From a candidate division CSSED10-310 bacterium (GTDB lineage: Bacteria; CSSED10-310), in assembly GCA_016931515.1 (NCBI GenBank), contig JAFGEQ010000024.1:1-64000 (forward strand): a stretch of DNA of 64,000 bases. Direction: 5' to 3'. The notes beneath the pieces are model-generated. The model was not told the origin of the DNA. It was given only the letters and a program-made list of their open reading frames with translations, and did not search any database. The position numbers and the translations under genes were made by a program. Shown here piece after piece: positions 36,267-45,117 of the stretch; positions within the stretch are counted from its first letter, which is position 1; each line of letters begins with the position of its first letter.

Positions 36267-37918
36267 TTTTCGAGTCACTTTTCGGAACCCGAGATAAACC
36301 TCTTGAACCCTGCAAAACAAGCCCCGGCAAGCTCCGTGCCTACCAGCAATGTCCCTATAAATACAAGCTGATCCATGTCGACGGGTGCAAAATTGATTCA
36401 GCCCCTTCACCGCATCTGGCATTCGACGCGATTCTCAACAGTATGGTTGAGTCATTCCAGCGGAAAAGCTTGTCCGGCCACCTCGAACCATCGAATGAGA
36501 TCCTCATGAGTGAGTTGGAGAAGGCATGGAAACCGGATCATTTTACCGAGCCGGATGAATTGAGAGAGTTTTATGATGCTGCTCGAAGCGCTGCCTTGAA
36601 CATGGCCCGCTGGTTTGCAGAATCAACCGGCCGGATCCTCCCCTGTCAAAATAAGCCGGCTATAGGTATCTTCGCAGCCTGGTATCCCAAACCCCTGACT
36701 ATTTGGACCCGGCTTGATCGCGTGGAGCGGTTACCGGACGGTTCGATTCGCTTGATCGACTTTAAAAGCGGTGGCCGGGAGATAACGGCAGCTGAGATGC
36801 GTATGGACCTGGGAATTCGAATTCAGGCGATGGCTGGAAAAGAGATGTTCGGAAATGACCTGTCACGATTCGCCCTGGTCTATATGAGAACGGGCAACAC
36901 TATCGAAGTATCATGTGATGATCTGGACCTTGACCTGATTCAGGCCGATGTGAAGACCATTGTCAGCAATATTCAGGCGAACCGATTTGATCCAAATCTC
37001 GGTCCATTATGCAGCGTCTGTGATTTTCAACCCGACTGCCGAGGATGGCGCAAAAAGCTACCCTGGGAAACAGCGGGAGAAACACGGGATATTTACTGCC
37101 AGAGATTAAGGCTTTCTTATTCCAAAATGAGCCTGTTTGAACGTTGTCCGCGTGCCTATCATGCATTGTATCATCAACGAATTGCCCCGAAACCGCAACC
37201 TTTCTTCAGCTTCGGTTCCTGTATACATGCAGTCATGGAGATATTTTACGACCCGGCATCCCGGGAGCGACCGAATCTCGACCGGATGCTGAATTTACTG
37301 GATGAGAAATGGCGTTTTTTCCGTGCCGGGTATCGTTCCGATGACGAAGAAGCACGGTATTTTGACCAGGCGAGGAATATGCTAACAACATATTTCAATC
37401 ATTTTATCCTTAAACAACCATTCCGGCCGGCATCGTTTATAGAGAAATATTTTGAAATCCCTGTTGGAGATGCAGCTGTCATGACCGGATTCATTGACCG
37501 GATCGACATGGTTCCGAAACAAGGAGCCATCGTACTGGACTATAAAACCGAGCCAACGGACCGAACACAGGAAGCGGTGGACAAAGATCTCCAGCTTACG
37601 CTTTACTATTGGGCGACCCGGGAATTTCTCGACCTGGATGTCCGACAACTCGGTCTCTATATGATGAGTCACGACAAACTCGTCATGACGACCAGAACAC
37701 CGGAAGATATCCCCGGACTCCTCGATCGTATCAACGATGTAACAACCAGAATCCTGAATGAAACAGAATTTCCACCAAAAATAAATAAGTATTGCTTAAG
37801 CTGTGATCACCTTTCAGAATGTCCTCTAAAAATATCTATCCAGGCTGACCAATCACTCCGTTCCATGGAATTCAACGACGAGGATTCCATAGTGGAATAC
37901 CCGGGGGATGATGGATAG
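36263..37918 (+). CDS. Tandem PD-(D/E)XK nuclease with two Cas4/AddB-like 4Fe-4S sites
   Basis: The 551-residue soluble protein holds two RecB/Cas4-family nuclease domains in a row. Domain 1 (about 18-262): Cys30 (QQCPYKYK), Asp152 (RLDRV), Asp166-x-Lys168 (LIDFKSG), then Cys250, Cys253 and Cys259. Domain 2 (about 284-522): Cys295 (ERCPRAYH), His322, Asp412 (IDRID), Asp426-x-Lys428 (LDYKTE), QLTLYYW, then Cys511, Cys514 and Cys520. Both share the one-Cys plus CX2CX5C layout of 4Fe-4S exonucleases. Domain 1 lacks the N-terminal His (Asn59 instead) and the QxxxY motif, so it may be weaker or structural. It starts within the previous stop (ATGA). Likely digests imported DNA on the cytoplasmic side. 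Confidence 0.9.
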   Translation: MIFESLFGTRDKPLEPCKTSPGKLRAYQQCPYKYKLIHVDGCKIDSAPSPHLAFDAILNSMVESFQRKSLSGHLEPSNEILMSELEKAWKPDHFTEPDELREFYDAARSAALNMARWFAESTGRILPCQNKPAIGIFAAWYPKPLTIWTRLDRVERLPDGSIRLIDFKSGGREITAAEMRMDLGIRIQAMAGKEMFGNDLSRFALVYMRTGNTIEVSCDDLDLDLIQADVKTIVSNIQANRFDPNLGPLCSVCDFQPDCRGWRKKLPWETAGETRDIYCQRLRLSYSKMSLFERCPRAYHALYHQRIAPKPQPFFSFGSCIHAVMEIFYDPASRERPNLDRMLNLLDEKWRFFRAGYRSDDEEARYFDQARNMLTTYFNHFILKQPFRPASFIEKYFEIPVGDAAVMTGFIDRIDMVPKQGAIVLDYKTEPTDRTQEAVDKDLQLTLYYWATREFLDLDVRQLGLYMMSHDKLVMTTRTPEDIPGLLDRINDVTTRILNETEFPPKINKYCLSCDHLSECPLKISIQADQSLRSMEFNDEDSIVEYPGDDG

Positions 37919-39184
37919 ATGGGAGTAGGAATTTCACTAACTTCAGGAGCATTCATCCTTTTTTTGTTACTGATGTTTGAACTCTATCTTCATGCCGGCC
38001 GGCAGATAGTTCGGTCATCACGAAAAACCGTCGATCATGAACCACATCGATCCATGCATGAGAACACCGAAGCAGAGATAGAGGATTTGACTGCGATCCC
38101 GGAGGATTCCAGCCCGCAATTATCGCCGATGATGACGGATCGGTCAGGACGGCTGGTCAGAAAATGGATTATCACGCATACGGATTTCGATGGCTTTACG
38201 TCCGGCGCTCTCCTGCTGCGCCTTCTTGAACCCAGAGCCGCCATTCATTTCAGCAGCCCCGCACAACTGTTGAAAACGATTAATGATGTGACGTCCGGAT
38301 CAATCGAAGGTGATTCCGTTCATATTGCCGACCTGGCTTTGCAGCCCCACAAAGAGCATGAATTTGCGGATGTTCTTCACGATCTGAAAACGCGGGGTAT
38401 CCTGGTCACCTGGATTGATCATCATGAATGGCCCCGGGGATTGATCGATCGCATCGACACTCTTTGCCATCGATTGATTGTGGATCCGGCTGAGCGAACT
38501 GCTGCCGCAATAATTCGCCGATTCCTGCCGGACAACGACACATACGCCGACCGATTGATTCGTTTTGTCCAGAATCGCAGCAGCGCCTCGGAGCGGGACT
38601 GGGATAGAAGATGGCGAATGGTCATGGCCGAGCTGTCGTATCGTCGTGATTCGGAACTCAGTGAAACCGTTTTAAGAATATGGGCGACAGATGAGCCGGG
38701 GGGAATTCTTCTCAGCCATCTGGCCCGGCAGGGTGAAAAACGGGAGAAAGCCACCCATATCATTGCCACACACCGGCATCGGTGTGAGATGACAGCCGGG
38801 CAACGCAATCTTCTGGTTATCGATGTTCGCAGTCGACGTCTGGAGCGGGATACCAGAGGACGGACTCTATATGTTATTGGAGGTGCCCAGCCATCTCTCA
38901 TGGTTGGTATGGAAGCCTGCAGGAATCAAAAGGGAGACCTCTGTTTGATCGTCTGGGATGATTTCAGATATTCCGTATATCGGGGACTGGATCCCGGGAT
39001 TGAATTCACCGCCCTGTTTGGGCAGAGAGAACTCAACGGGGCGGTTTTCAGAGTTGGCGGGCATAAATATGCCGTATCCGTCCGAGTTATTCCCGGGCTG
39101 TTTTCGCGGATCCAGGCCCTGTTCCGCTGGCGTCTGGGTCCGGAAACCGAATCTTTCATCCGGCTGCTAAAAGATTATTTTTAG
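37919..39184 (+). CDS. Membrane-anchored DHH/DHHA1 phosphoesterase (RecJ/NrnA-like)
   Basis: A 421-residue protein with one N-terminal membrane helix (about 7-24) followed by Arg/Lys residues, which predicts a cytoplasmic catalytic part. A flexible acidic linker (about 38-75) leads to the DHH domain. Motif I is His87-x-Asp89-x-Asp91-Gly (ITHTDFDGF), motif II is IADLAL (Asp139), and motif III is Asp167-His-His169. The C-terminal DHHA1-like part ends with a GGHKYAVSVRV glycine motif. Such enzymes cut single-stranded DNA (RecJ) or short oligonucleotides (NrnA) to nucleotides. It starts directly after the nuclease stop and is the last gene of the run. A T-rich stretch follows (39208-39214), a weak terminator candidate. 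Confidence 0.88.
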   Translation: MGVGISLTSGAFILFLLLMFELYLHAGRQIVRSSRKTVDHEPHRSMHENTEAEIEDLTAIPEDSSPQLSPMMTDRSGRLVRKWIITHTDFDGFTSGALLLRLLEPRAAIHFSSPAQLLKTINDVTSGSIEGDSVHIADLALQPHKEHEFADVLHDLKTRGILVTWIDHHEWPRGLIDRIDTLCHRLIVDPAERTAAAIIRRFLPDNDTYADRLIRFVQNRSSASERDWDRRWRMVMAELSYRRDSELSETVLRIWATDEPGGILLSHLARQGEKREKATHIIATHRHRCEMTAGQRNLLVIDVRSRRLERDTRGRTLYVIGGAQPSLMVGMEACRNQKGDLCLIVWDDFRYSVYRGLDPGIEFTALFGQRELNGAVFRVGGHKYAVSVRVIPGLFSRIQALFRWRLGPETESFIRLLKDYF

Positions 39185-39241
39185 AGTCAAAACTTTTGCG
39201 ACTGCGGTTTTTTTAACTCAACAACACATCATCCAAGTCAT

Positions 39242-39787
39242 CTACTTGATGATTCGTAAAATTTTCCGGAAGTTCTCCCCTTCAGCATCACCAAGCAGTT
39301 CAAACAGGGCCATCTCTGTTCCGGTGCGGGATACTCCGAGATCAATCATTCTCTGGATACCCAGGTCCCGGTTGGCGCACGTTCGGGATGAGACGGCATC
39401 AGTCACGACATAAACCAGGTAACCACCCGCTATAAGATCACGCGCAGTCTGATAAACACAGATATGGGTTTCGATACCTGTGAGCAGAATTTGTTTCCTG
39501 CCCAGTTCGTTTAATGAATGGTTAAACGATGGCTCACCGCAACAACTGAAACTGTTTTTTACGATGCGATCGGTTCCTGTGAGCAATTCGGCGACAGGCG
39601 GTGCAGTGGGACCCAGACCCAGAGGGTTTTGCTCCATCCAGATAATCGGAATGTTCAGGACCTTCATACCCTGGACGAGCCTGCGTAAATTGTCGAAAAG
39701 AAGGTGTTTATCATACATGATTTCAGCCAGTTTGCCTTGTACATCGATCACAATGAGCACTGCTTCGCTTGATTTCAATATTGTCAT
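39242..39787 (-). CDS. Isochorismatase-family cysteine hydrolase
   Basis: The 181-residue protein is a soluble alpha/beta hydrolase of the isochorismatase/YcaC group. The triad is visible as Asp15 (LIVIDVQGKL), Lys77 (RIVKNSFSC) and Cys110 (ETHICVYQTA), with the usual cis-peptide region before the Cys. Length matches the family. GGAGGAG lies upstream of the ATG. Family members hydrolyse amides, nicotinamide or unknown small molecules, so the substrate cannot be given. It is a stand-alone minus-strand gene that converges on the DHH gene, with 57 bp between the stops. Confidence 0.9.
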   Translation of the reverse strand: MTILKSSEAVLIVIDVQGKLAEIMYDKHLLFDNLRRLVQGMKVLNIPIIWMEQNPLGLGPTAPPVAELLTGTDRIVKNSFSCCGEPSFNHSLNELGRKQILLTGIETHICVYQTARDLIAGGYLVYVVTDAVSSRTCANRDLGIQRMIDLGVSRTGTEMALFELLGDAEGENFRKILRIIK

Positions 39788-39910
39788 GATACGTCTCCTC
39801 CGACACTATTCGATAGTTACTGCCACTCAACCGGCACCGACTTATATTATCATGTTGGGATTTCCTGGAAAATCTTCGATTTACCTGTCCAGTGCAGCAA
39901 TCGTCCAGGT

Positions 39911-39955
39911 AAAAATCGGGTCCGGATGGGCTTCTCAGCCGGAATCCGGACCCGA
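39911..39955 (-). terminator. Intrinsic terminator of the beta-helix gene
   Basis: TCGGGTCCGGAT and its complement ATCCGGACCCGA (39916-39927 and 39944-39955) make a perfect 12-bp stem with a 16-nt loop. On the minus strand five T follow. The stem begins 17 nt after the stop of the gene at 39972. Confidence 0.85.
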
Positions 39956-39971
39956 AGTACAGGAGGGGGTC

Positions 39972-41147
39972 TCAGTACAGAGGTGAAACAATTGTTATTG
40001 GATAGTGGAATCCGAGATCGGTATTGAGCCGATCCTGTGATCCGTTGGATCGTGTCGTACCCCTGTTGTCAGGGATGCTTCCACGATCAATACAGGGTGA
40101 ATTATTACCGAGCAGGTAGCCTTCTTCAAAAAGCGGATCCTGGGAAATACAGTCGATCAAACGATTGATATTTGCGACTTCGCCACCATCATTACCCCAG
40201 ACATTGCATTTGTATACACGCGGTTTGGGATCACAGATCCCTTCCTCAGAAGGTACCACACGAATACCGATACCGGAGTTGGATGCGATGATTGAATTCT
40301 CGATAACCGGCATGTTCGGAGCACCTCTTTCCCAAATGCACACAATACCGTCTCCAATATTGCCCGAAACCGTGTTGACGGAAATACGGGGATTCAGTTC
40401 ATAAGGGCGCCAGTCGTATGACTGCCAGCAGAGGATACCGCAACTGTAGTCCCGACCGGCCGTGCCGTTACCGACAACAAGGTTATTGATAATATCGTCG
40501 CATGACGAGTGTGCGCTGATAATACCCACCCAGAAATTGTCCATAACGATGTTATCCCGGACTTCTGAATATGTTTCACAGCAGCAGATACCGATATCAT
40601 TATTAACACTGATATTGTACCGCATCGAGGGAGCCTGTCCCAGAGCACCGGACGGACACTCCTGCAGAAAGCCAAAACGGTGACCTGAGACTTTGCAGTT
40701 CTGGATTTTCGCCGGACCGGTAACTGTTATACCCGCAGTGTTCTCCATCTCATCGCCTCGAACGGAGATCTTTTCGAGCGTTGTCAATGGCTTTGGTAAC
40801 CCGAACGGATTGTCAACAGTAAACCCTTCGAAAGTGCTTCCGCTCTGGATTAATACCGTCATCTGGGGACCGTTTACAGGTTCACCGGGTCTACGAATGA
40901 TCGTCTCATCAAAACCATCCGTGCTTCGTATCGTCAATATCTTATCGGACGGTACCCGGATTAACTCATTATAAACCCCCGGACCAACAAGAATAGTATC
41001 ACCTGATTGGACACTTTCATCCATGATCGCCTGCTGAATGCTGGAGAAGTCCGATCCATCAGCAGATCCAACCGTCCAAGTTGCGGAAAATGCCGTTGAC
41101 AAACTGATAATCAAAATAACCATTGTTGTAAAAACCATCTTTTTCAT
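39972..41147 (-). CDS. Secreted right-handed beta-helix protein
   Basis: The 391-residue exported protein begins with a signal peptide (MKKMVFTTMVILIISLSTAF) behind AAGGAGG. The mature sequence opens with the pattern of pectate-lyase-like/PbH1 repeat proteins (SSIQQAIMDESVQSGDTILVGPGVYNE). It continues with coil-like repeats rich in Asn and Gly (GITVTGPAKIQNCKVSG, VRDNIVMDNFWVGI, IENSIIASNSGIGIRV), ending with a SPCIDRGS element. The fold is that of polysaccharide lyases and adhesins, but no catalytic set is evident. Eleven cysteines suggest disulfides. It lies downstream of the giant subtilase-like gene in the same direction, separated by a hairpin. Confidence 0.82.
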   Translation of the reverse strand: MKKMVFTTMVILIISLSTAFSATWTVGSADGSDFSSIQQAIMDESVQSGDTILVGPGVYNELIRVPSDKILTIRSTDGFDETIIRRPGEPVNGPQMTVLIQSGSTFEGFTVDNPFGLPKPLTTLEKISVRGDEMENTAGITVTGPAKIQNCKVSGHRFGFLQECPSGALGQAPSMRYNISVNNDIGICCCETYSEVRDNIVMDNFWVGIISAHSSCDDIINNLVVGNGTAGRDYSCGILCWQSYDWRPYELNPRISVNTVSGNIGDGIVCIWERGAPNMPVIENSIIASNSGIGIRVVPSEEGICDPKPRVYKCNVWGNDGGEVANINRLIDCISQDPLFEEGYLLGNNSPCIDRGSIPDNRGTTRSNGSQDRLNTDLGFHYPITIVSPLY

Positions 41148-41253
41148 CGTCTTTCCTCCTTGTGAAAAGTGTTTTCAGAAAGAAGGAATCAGTTGATGAA
41201 GAATTTCGTGCAGACCCTGATTTTTTTTTGAAGCACACCCAATGACAGGATGA

Positions 41254-41295
41254 ATCAGAAAACAGGAAAGCCGGATCCAGGAGTGAATCCGGCTT
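41254..41295 (-). terminator. Candidate terminator of the subtilase-like gene
   Basis: AAGCCGGAT (41268-41276) and ATCCGGCTT (41287-41295) form a 9-bp stem with a 10-nt loop, 42 nt past the stop. The following minus-strand sequence (TCCTGTTTTCTG) is only moderately T-rich. Confidence 0.5.
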
Positions 41296-41337
41296 AAACT
41301 CATCGATCGCAGATTGTAAGACCCTCGGTTCTTAGCG

Positions 41338-44300
41338 CTAATGCCAGCCGAAAGAGAAGGTCCCCAAGTCCCCGAACAGATCCGTGATCTCCGGATTGGT
41401 CATGGCTGCATACCAGATGATTCCCGAAGCGGTGCCTGTATTCTCGGGCCATGGGAACGACGGCAACACATGGATCGTCAGCAACCCGGGAGGAATGGCT
41501 TCGTCATAAAAATCGAACGCTCCAAATGAAGGAGCAAAGAAATACATGCCGTACACATCCAATATGACGAAAATCGGTATATCGGTATATGTATCCGAAC
41601 CAGGATTGCAGACCAATACATCACAATAACATTCCACTCCGGCTGTATACTCATTGGTTGGCATGAACACCGTGCAGCCCAGAACACTGCACTCCGGCGT
41701 CGCCGTCGGTGTGACCGGAGTGTTGGTTGGAGTGACCGGTGTATTTGTCGGAGTTATCGGTGTGTCCGTCGGAGTGACTGGCGTATTCGTCGGTGTAACC
41801 GGCGTCGGTGTCCAAGTCGGTGTCGGAGTTGGCGTGATCGTGGGTGTTCGAGTCGGTGTTGATGTAGGCGGCACTCCTGTTGGAGTATTCGTAACTGTCG
41901 GAGTGCGGGTTGGGGTCCGGGTTGGGGTGGGAGTCGGCGTCGGAGTAACATTAAACCACGACAGAATAGCAGTCAGAATATCGACACGGTCGTTCAGGTC
42001 GCCGATCCACTCAAACGGCCAGCCGAAAAAGACGGTCCTAAAACCAGCGCCGGTAAAACGGGTTGAATTTGGCTGTCCGGAGACATTATAGCTGAAAGGA
42101 GATCCGGTCCCGCCGGCAGGAAATACATAATCATCAAAAGGTCCTTCATAGGTATCAACGGGCCAGTATGTATACCAGGCATCCGGCCGGGTCATGGTAT
42201 AGGGACCCAGGCCATCGCCAATCGGATCGCCGGAATGCCCGACAGGATCCAATTCCGTGATATCATCGGTGACCGATGAGATTCCGAGATAATTCTGCAT
42301 AAAGGGAGTCAGACCCATGGAATAATGATAATCCAGAGACGAAATGAACAAATTGAGTTCCGTTTCAAGGCAGTACTGGAGAAAAGACTCATCCTGAGCC
42401 TCCACGGGAGTCGTCCAGTTGTAGCCGGTGAACCAGATGATCGTATCATATCCACCCATCAGATATGTCTGAGGCAGACCGAGCAGCGCCCGATCCCAGA
42501 CTCCATAAGGCTCTCCCATGGCGTCCAGCGCGGATGTATAGTAAGGCAAACCCCCACCATTCATCGACGTATAGTCCCAATCGTTATCGATCAGGAGGAT
42601 GCCATCCCTCTCACAATCCATCGGGAAATATTCAGGATCACCAAACGGTGGATCATCGCTGACCGTTCGCCCTCCGAATACCCACAATCCCGGCATACCA
42701 TCATCGGGATCAGGCGAACACAACGGGATGAAAACTCCGGCATGATTCCTGCGTGCCGTCAAAAGATCCGGAAATGACTGACTCCAGGTGTCGTTCATGA
42801 TGTCGTAACTCATCGCTTCCGTCGACGAGTCCGGCCAGTCACCTCCTCCGACAACATAGACGTGCTGCTGCAGAGGCTTCGCAATACCGGGTACCGCTGC
42901 GGAAGAACCCTGCCCTTCACCCATCGCAACAGGCATTGATGCAAGAACCTGCCAGACCGGAGGACTCACTGAAACATCCAGTACTTCCACGAGGTCGGTC
43001 GGAATGATATCAGATAGCGTATATTCAACATCTCCGCCCATTGCATAAATTCTGGAACCGACAACTGCTGTCATGATGTATGAGCGTCCTTCACTCATGA
43101 CCGTCGTCAACTCCGTCCACCGGCTTCCGGCAGCAGCCGTCGGGTCGAACGTCCAGGTTCGATTATCGAAGAACGGTCCTGAACTGAGCCATCCACCGAA
43201 CACATAAATGATATCATCCACCACAGCGCAACCGAAGGCTGTTGTAGTCAATCCACCATATTGACCCGGGAATGGATCGGCCGATACGATTTCCACGTCA
43301 TTCGTTTGAGGATAGAGCCGCTGAACTGTATCGACATTGGTTGCGGTTGAGACATTGTAACCACCTATTATGTAGATGGCAGGCCCTCGACCGGTTCCGT
43401 CATCCATGACCAGGTTCGCAGTGTAATTCGATACCGCCTGAGGCATGTCGATTCCTGTATCCGAGAAGGTATCCGTCAGCGGATCGAATCGCCAGATGTC
43501 AGCAGAATTAACCGAACTTCCGGACCTTCCCCCCGGGAAATAGACCTTGTTGGCCCATACCTCTCCGTCGGGACCGGGAACGAATTCCCCGTCAAACCGG
43601 CAGTATTCAAACGGTGCATCAGGACCGGATTCCCACGTTTCCCTTGATTGACCGGCTGCAGCAACATTGAGATAGCCGTATCCATACGTATAATCACCTT
43701 CCCCGTCAGGAGGCGCACCGCATGTACCCGGTGTTGATGGATCCGCGCTGTTTTGAAGAATCTGGAAAGTTTCATCGATAAAACCGGTCAGCGAGGGATC
43801 ATAGGACCACAATAATGCGACAGATCCCGCCGTATATGCTGCCGGGAAGCTGGTACCGCTCGATGTACTCCAGGTATCACCGGTCCAAGTTGTCAGGACG
43901 GAAACGCCTGGAGCCGATATATTGGGTTTGGTATACGGATCATGCCCATAGGTTGACGGACCCTGACTGGCGAAGGAGGCTACTGTACGAGTATTATCAT
44001 GCGCCGTTGACTGGAAAGACTCCTGATAGTCACCGGGCGAACTGAGGGTAGCGCAGCCGGCCACAGTACCGGATCTGAAACTCGGAAACATCCCCGCTGC
44101 TCTCCAGGCCTGTACCTGTGCAATAAAAAAATCGTTTCCACTGCCGCTGCTCCAGGGACAGGCAATGATGTGAGGTCGATTGAAAGAACTGCCTCCAGGC
44201 GCGATCACCCAATCCGCACAGGAATTCAGCGCTGCTTCACTGCATGATGGGGATTCGCACCCCTTGCAGGCGATCCATTGGGCACCCGGAGCGATTCCGA

Positions 44301-45027
44301 CCTGGTTCTCGATACCAAGGTCATCCGAACCGACCATGACGCCCATCATTCCTGTACTGATTCCATTGTTATCACACATACTTCCGCCGCACACATTGGA
44401 TGGATCATGCCAGCAGTCCGGATCCGAAGGGTTGCTGCCGCAATGATACGAAGCGACCAAAGCCGGGTGGTCCCACTCCACACCGGTGCCCACCTCCGCA
44501 ACCACAATGCCTTCACCCCTGACTCCGAAGGAGTCCCAGAACAGGTCTGCTCTAATGTCCGGAATGGCCCAGGAAATACTCCGGTCAACCTTGTCACCCA
44601 CTTCCTGCCCCTCGATCATGGGCAGATCAATCTGACGCGGTAACCGGAAATGCTCGATCTCCGGATATTGTGCAAGAATCTGAAGTGATTCCAATGTTCC
44701 GTCTGTGACAATGATGATATTTCCAGCAATAAAAGATTCATACTTGATACCGGATTTATCCAGGCAATCCCGTACTGCGGACTGCTCCCCGCAGGCGATC
44801 CGCGTCAGTTCATCGTAAACGAACTGACCCCGATCATTCCAAGTCATGGAGTAAGCTGCGGATAAATCCGCTTTTTCCGCGAACTGAATGACAAAATCGG
44901 ATAATCCGTTCCGACTCATTGAATCCAGAAGATCCGGTTCCACAAGATCAGAATAATCAGCAGCAATTATGGTGCAGAAACTGCAGAAAATCGAACATAA
45001 GGAAATAATGATTATCGCAATACGCAT
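41338..45027 (-). CDS. Giant secreted subtilase-like/Kelch protein with degenerate active site
   Basis: The 1229-residue protein starts at ATG 45027 (AGGAGG upstream) with a signal peptide. Residues about 135-470 match bacillopeptidase-F-type S8 proteases, but the catalytic Asp is Gly180 (AEVGTGVEW) and the His is Ile223 (DNNGISTGMMG). The oxyanion Asn region reads IACPWSS; only Ser393 (SGTSFPAA) remains. A Kelch-type propeller follows (about 500-830: YIIGGYN, YVFGGW, YAMGGD, YVVGGG, WVFGGR), then a GATase-like region (about 835-1025). A long Thr-Pro linker (about 1026-1112) and a C-terminal module of about 110 residues end the protein. The module is shared with the protein at 22824-24161. 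Likely a non-proteolytic surface binder; no frameshift explains the losses. Confidence 0.88.
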   Translation of the reverse strand: MRIAIIIISLCSIFCSFCTIIAADYSDLVEPDLLDSMSRNGLSDFVIQFAEKADLSAAYSMTWNDRGQFVYDELTRIACGEQSAVRDCLDKSGIKYESFIAGNIIIVTDGTLESLQILAQYPEIEHFRLPRQIDLPMIEGQEVGDKVDRSISWAIPDIRADLFWDSFGVRGEGIVVAEVGTGVEWDHPALVASYHCGSNPSDPDCWHDPSNVCGGSMCDNNGISTGMMGVMVGSDDLGIENQVGIAPGAQWIACKGCESPSCSEAALNSCADWVIAPGGSSFNRPHIIACPWSSGSGNDFFIAQVQAWRAAGMFPSFRSGTVAGCATLSSPGDYQESFQSTAHDNTRTVASFASQGPSTYGHDPYTKPNISAPGVSVLTTWTGDTWSTSSGTSFPAAYTAGSVALLWSYDPSLTGFIDETFQILQNSADPSTPGTCGAPPDGEGDYTYGYGYLNVAAAGQSRETWESGPDAPFEYCRFDGEFVPGPDGEVWANKVYFPGGRSGSSVNSADIWRFDPLTDTFSDTGIDMPQAVSNYTANLVMDDGTGRGPAIYIIGGYNVSTATNVDTVQRLYPQTNDVEIVSADPFPGQYGGLTTTAFGCAVVDDIIYVFGGWLSSGPFFDNRTWTFDPTAAAGSRWTELTTVMSEGRSYIMTAVVGSRIYAMGGDVEYTLSDIIPTDLVEVLDVSVSPPVWQVLASMPVAMGEGQGSSAAVPGIAKPLQQHVYVVGGGDWPDSSTEAMSYDIMNDTWSQSFPDLLTARRNHAGVFIPLCSPDPDDGMPGLWVFGGRTVSDDPPFGDPEYFPMDCERDGILLIDNDWDYTSMNGGGLPYYTSALDAMGEPYGVWDRALLGLPQTYLMGGYDTIIWFTGYNWTTPVEAQDESFLQYCLETELNLFISSLDYHYSMGLTPFMQNYLGISSVTDDITELDPVGHSGDPIGDGLGPYTMTRPDAWYTYWPVDTYEGPFDDYVFPAGGTGSPFSYNVSGQPNSTRFTGAGFRTVFFGWPFEWIGDLNDRVDILTAILSWFNVTPTPTPTPTRTPTRTPTVTNTPTGVPPTSTPTRTPTITPTPTPTWTPTPVTPTNTPVTPTDTPITPTNTPVTPTNTPVTPTATPECSVLGCTVFMPTNEYTAGVECYCDVLVCNPGSDTYTDIPIFVILDVYGMYFFAPSFGAFDFYDEAIPPGLLTIHVLPSFPWPENTGTASGIIWYAAMTNPEITDLFGDLGTFSFGWH
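41700..41950 (-). repeat. Thr-Pro-rich tandem repeat coding region
   Basis: Coding repeats of about 21 bp (protein VTPTNTP and TPTPTRTP variants) form the linker before the C-terminal module of the subtilase-like protein. The other strand is open as a Gly-Val repeat, which is only a reflection of the repeat. Confidence 0.8.
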
Positions 45028-45117
45028 AACTTTCCTCCTGCTGGAAAATTGTTGAAAATGATACGTTATTATCACAATTTTCGCAGAAGGCGTCAAATGC
45101 TTCTAATTGCTGAAAGT

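Noticed and set aside
36263-37918. Cas4 of a CRISPR system
   Set aside because: Only the nuclease family is shared; no repeat array or other cas gene is present, and the protein has two domains.
29440-39184. Classical natural-transformation locus
   Set aside because: No DprA, ComF or type IV pilus gene accompanies comEC here, while deoC and pdp do; nutritional DNA use fits better, though transformation genes could lie elsewhere.
41700-41950. Regular repeats resembling a CRISPR array
   Set aside because: Unit is about 21 bp, contiguous, variable and in-frame with no unique spacers; it encodes a Thr-Pro linker.
41654-42091. Plus-strand open frame of 145 residues made of Gly-Val repeats
   Set aside because: It is the reverse reading of the Thr-Pro coding repeat of the subtilase-like protein and has no ribosome site.
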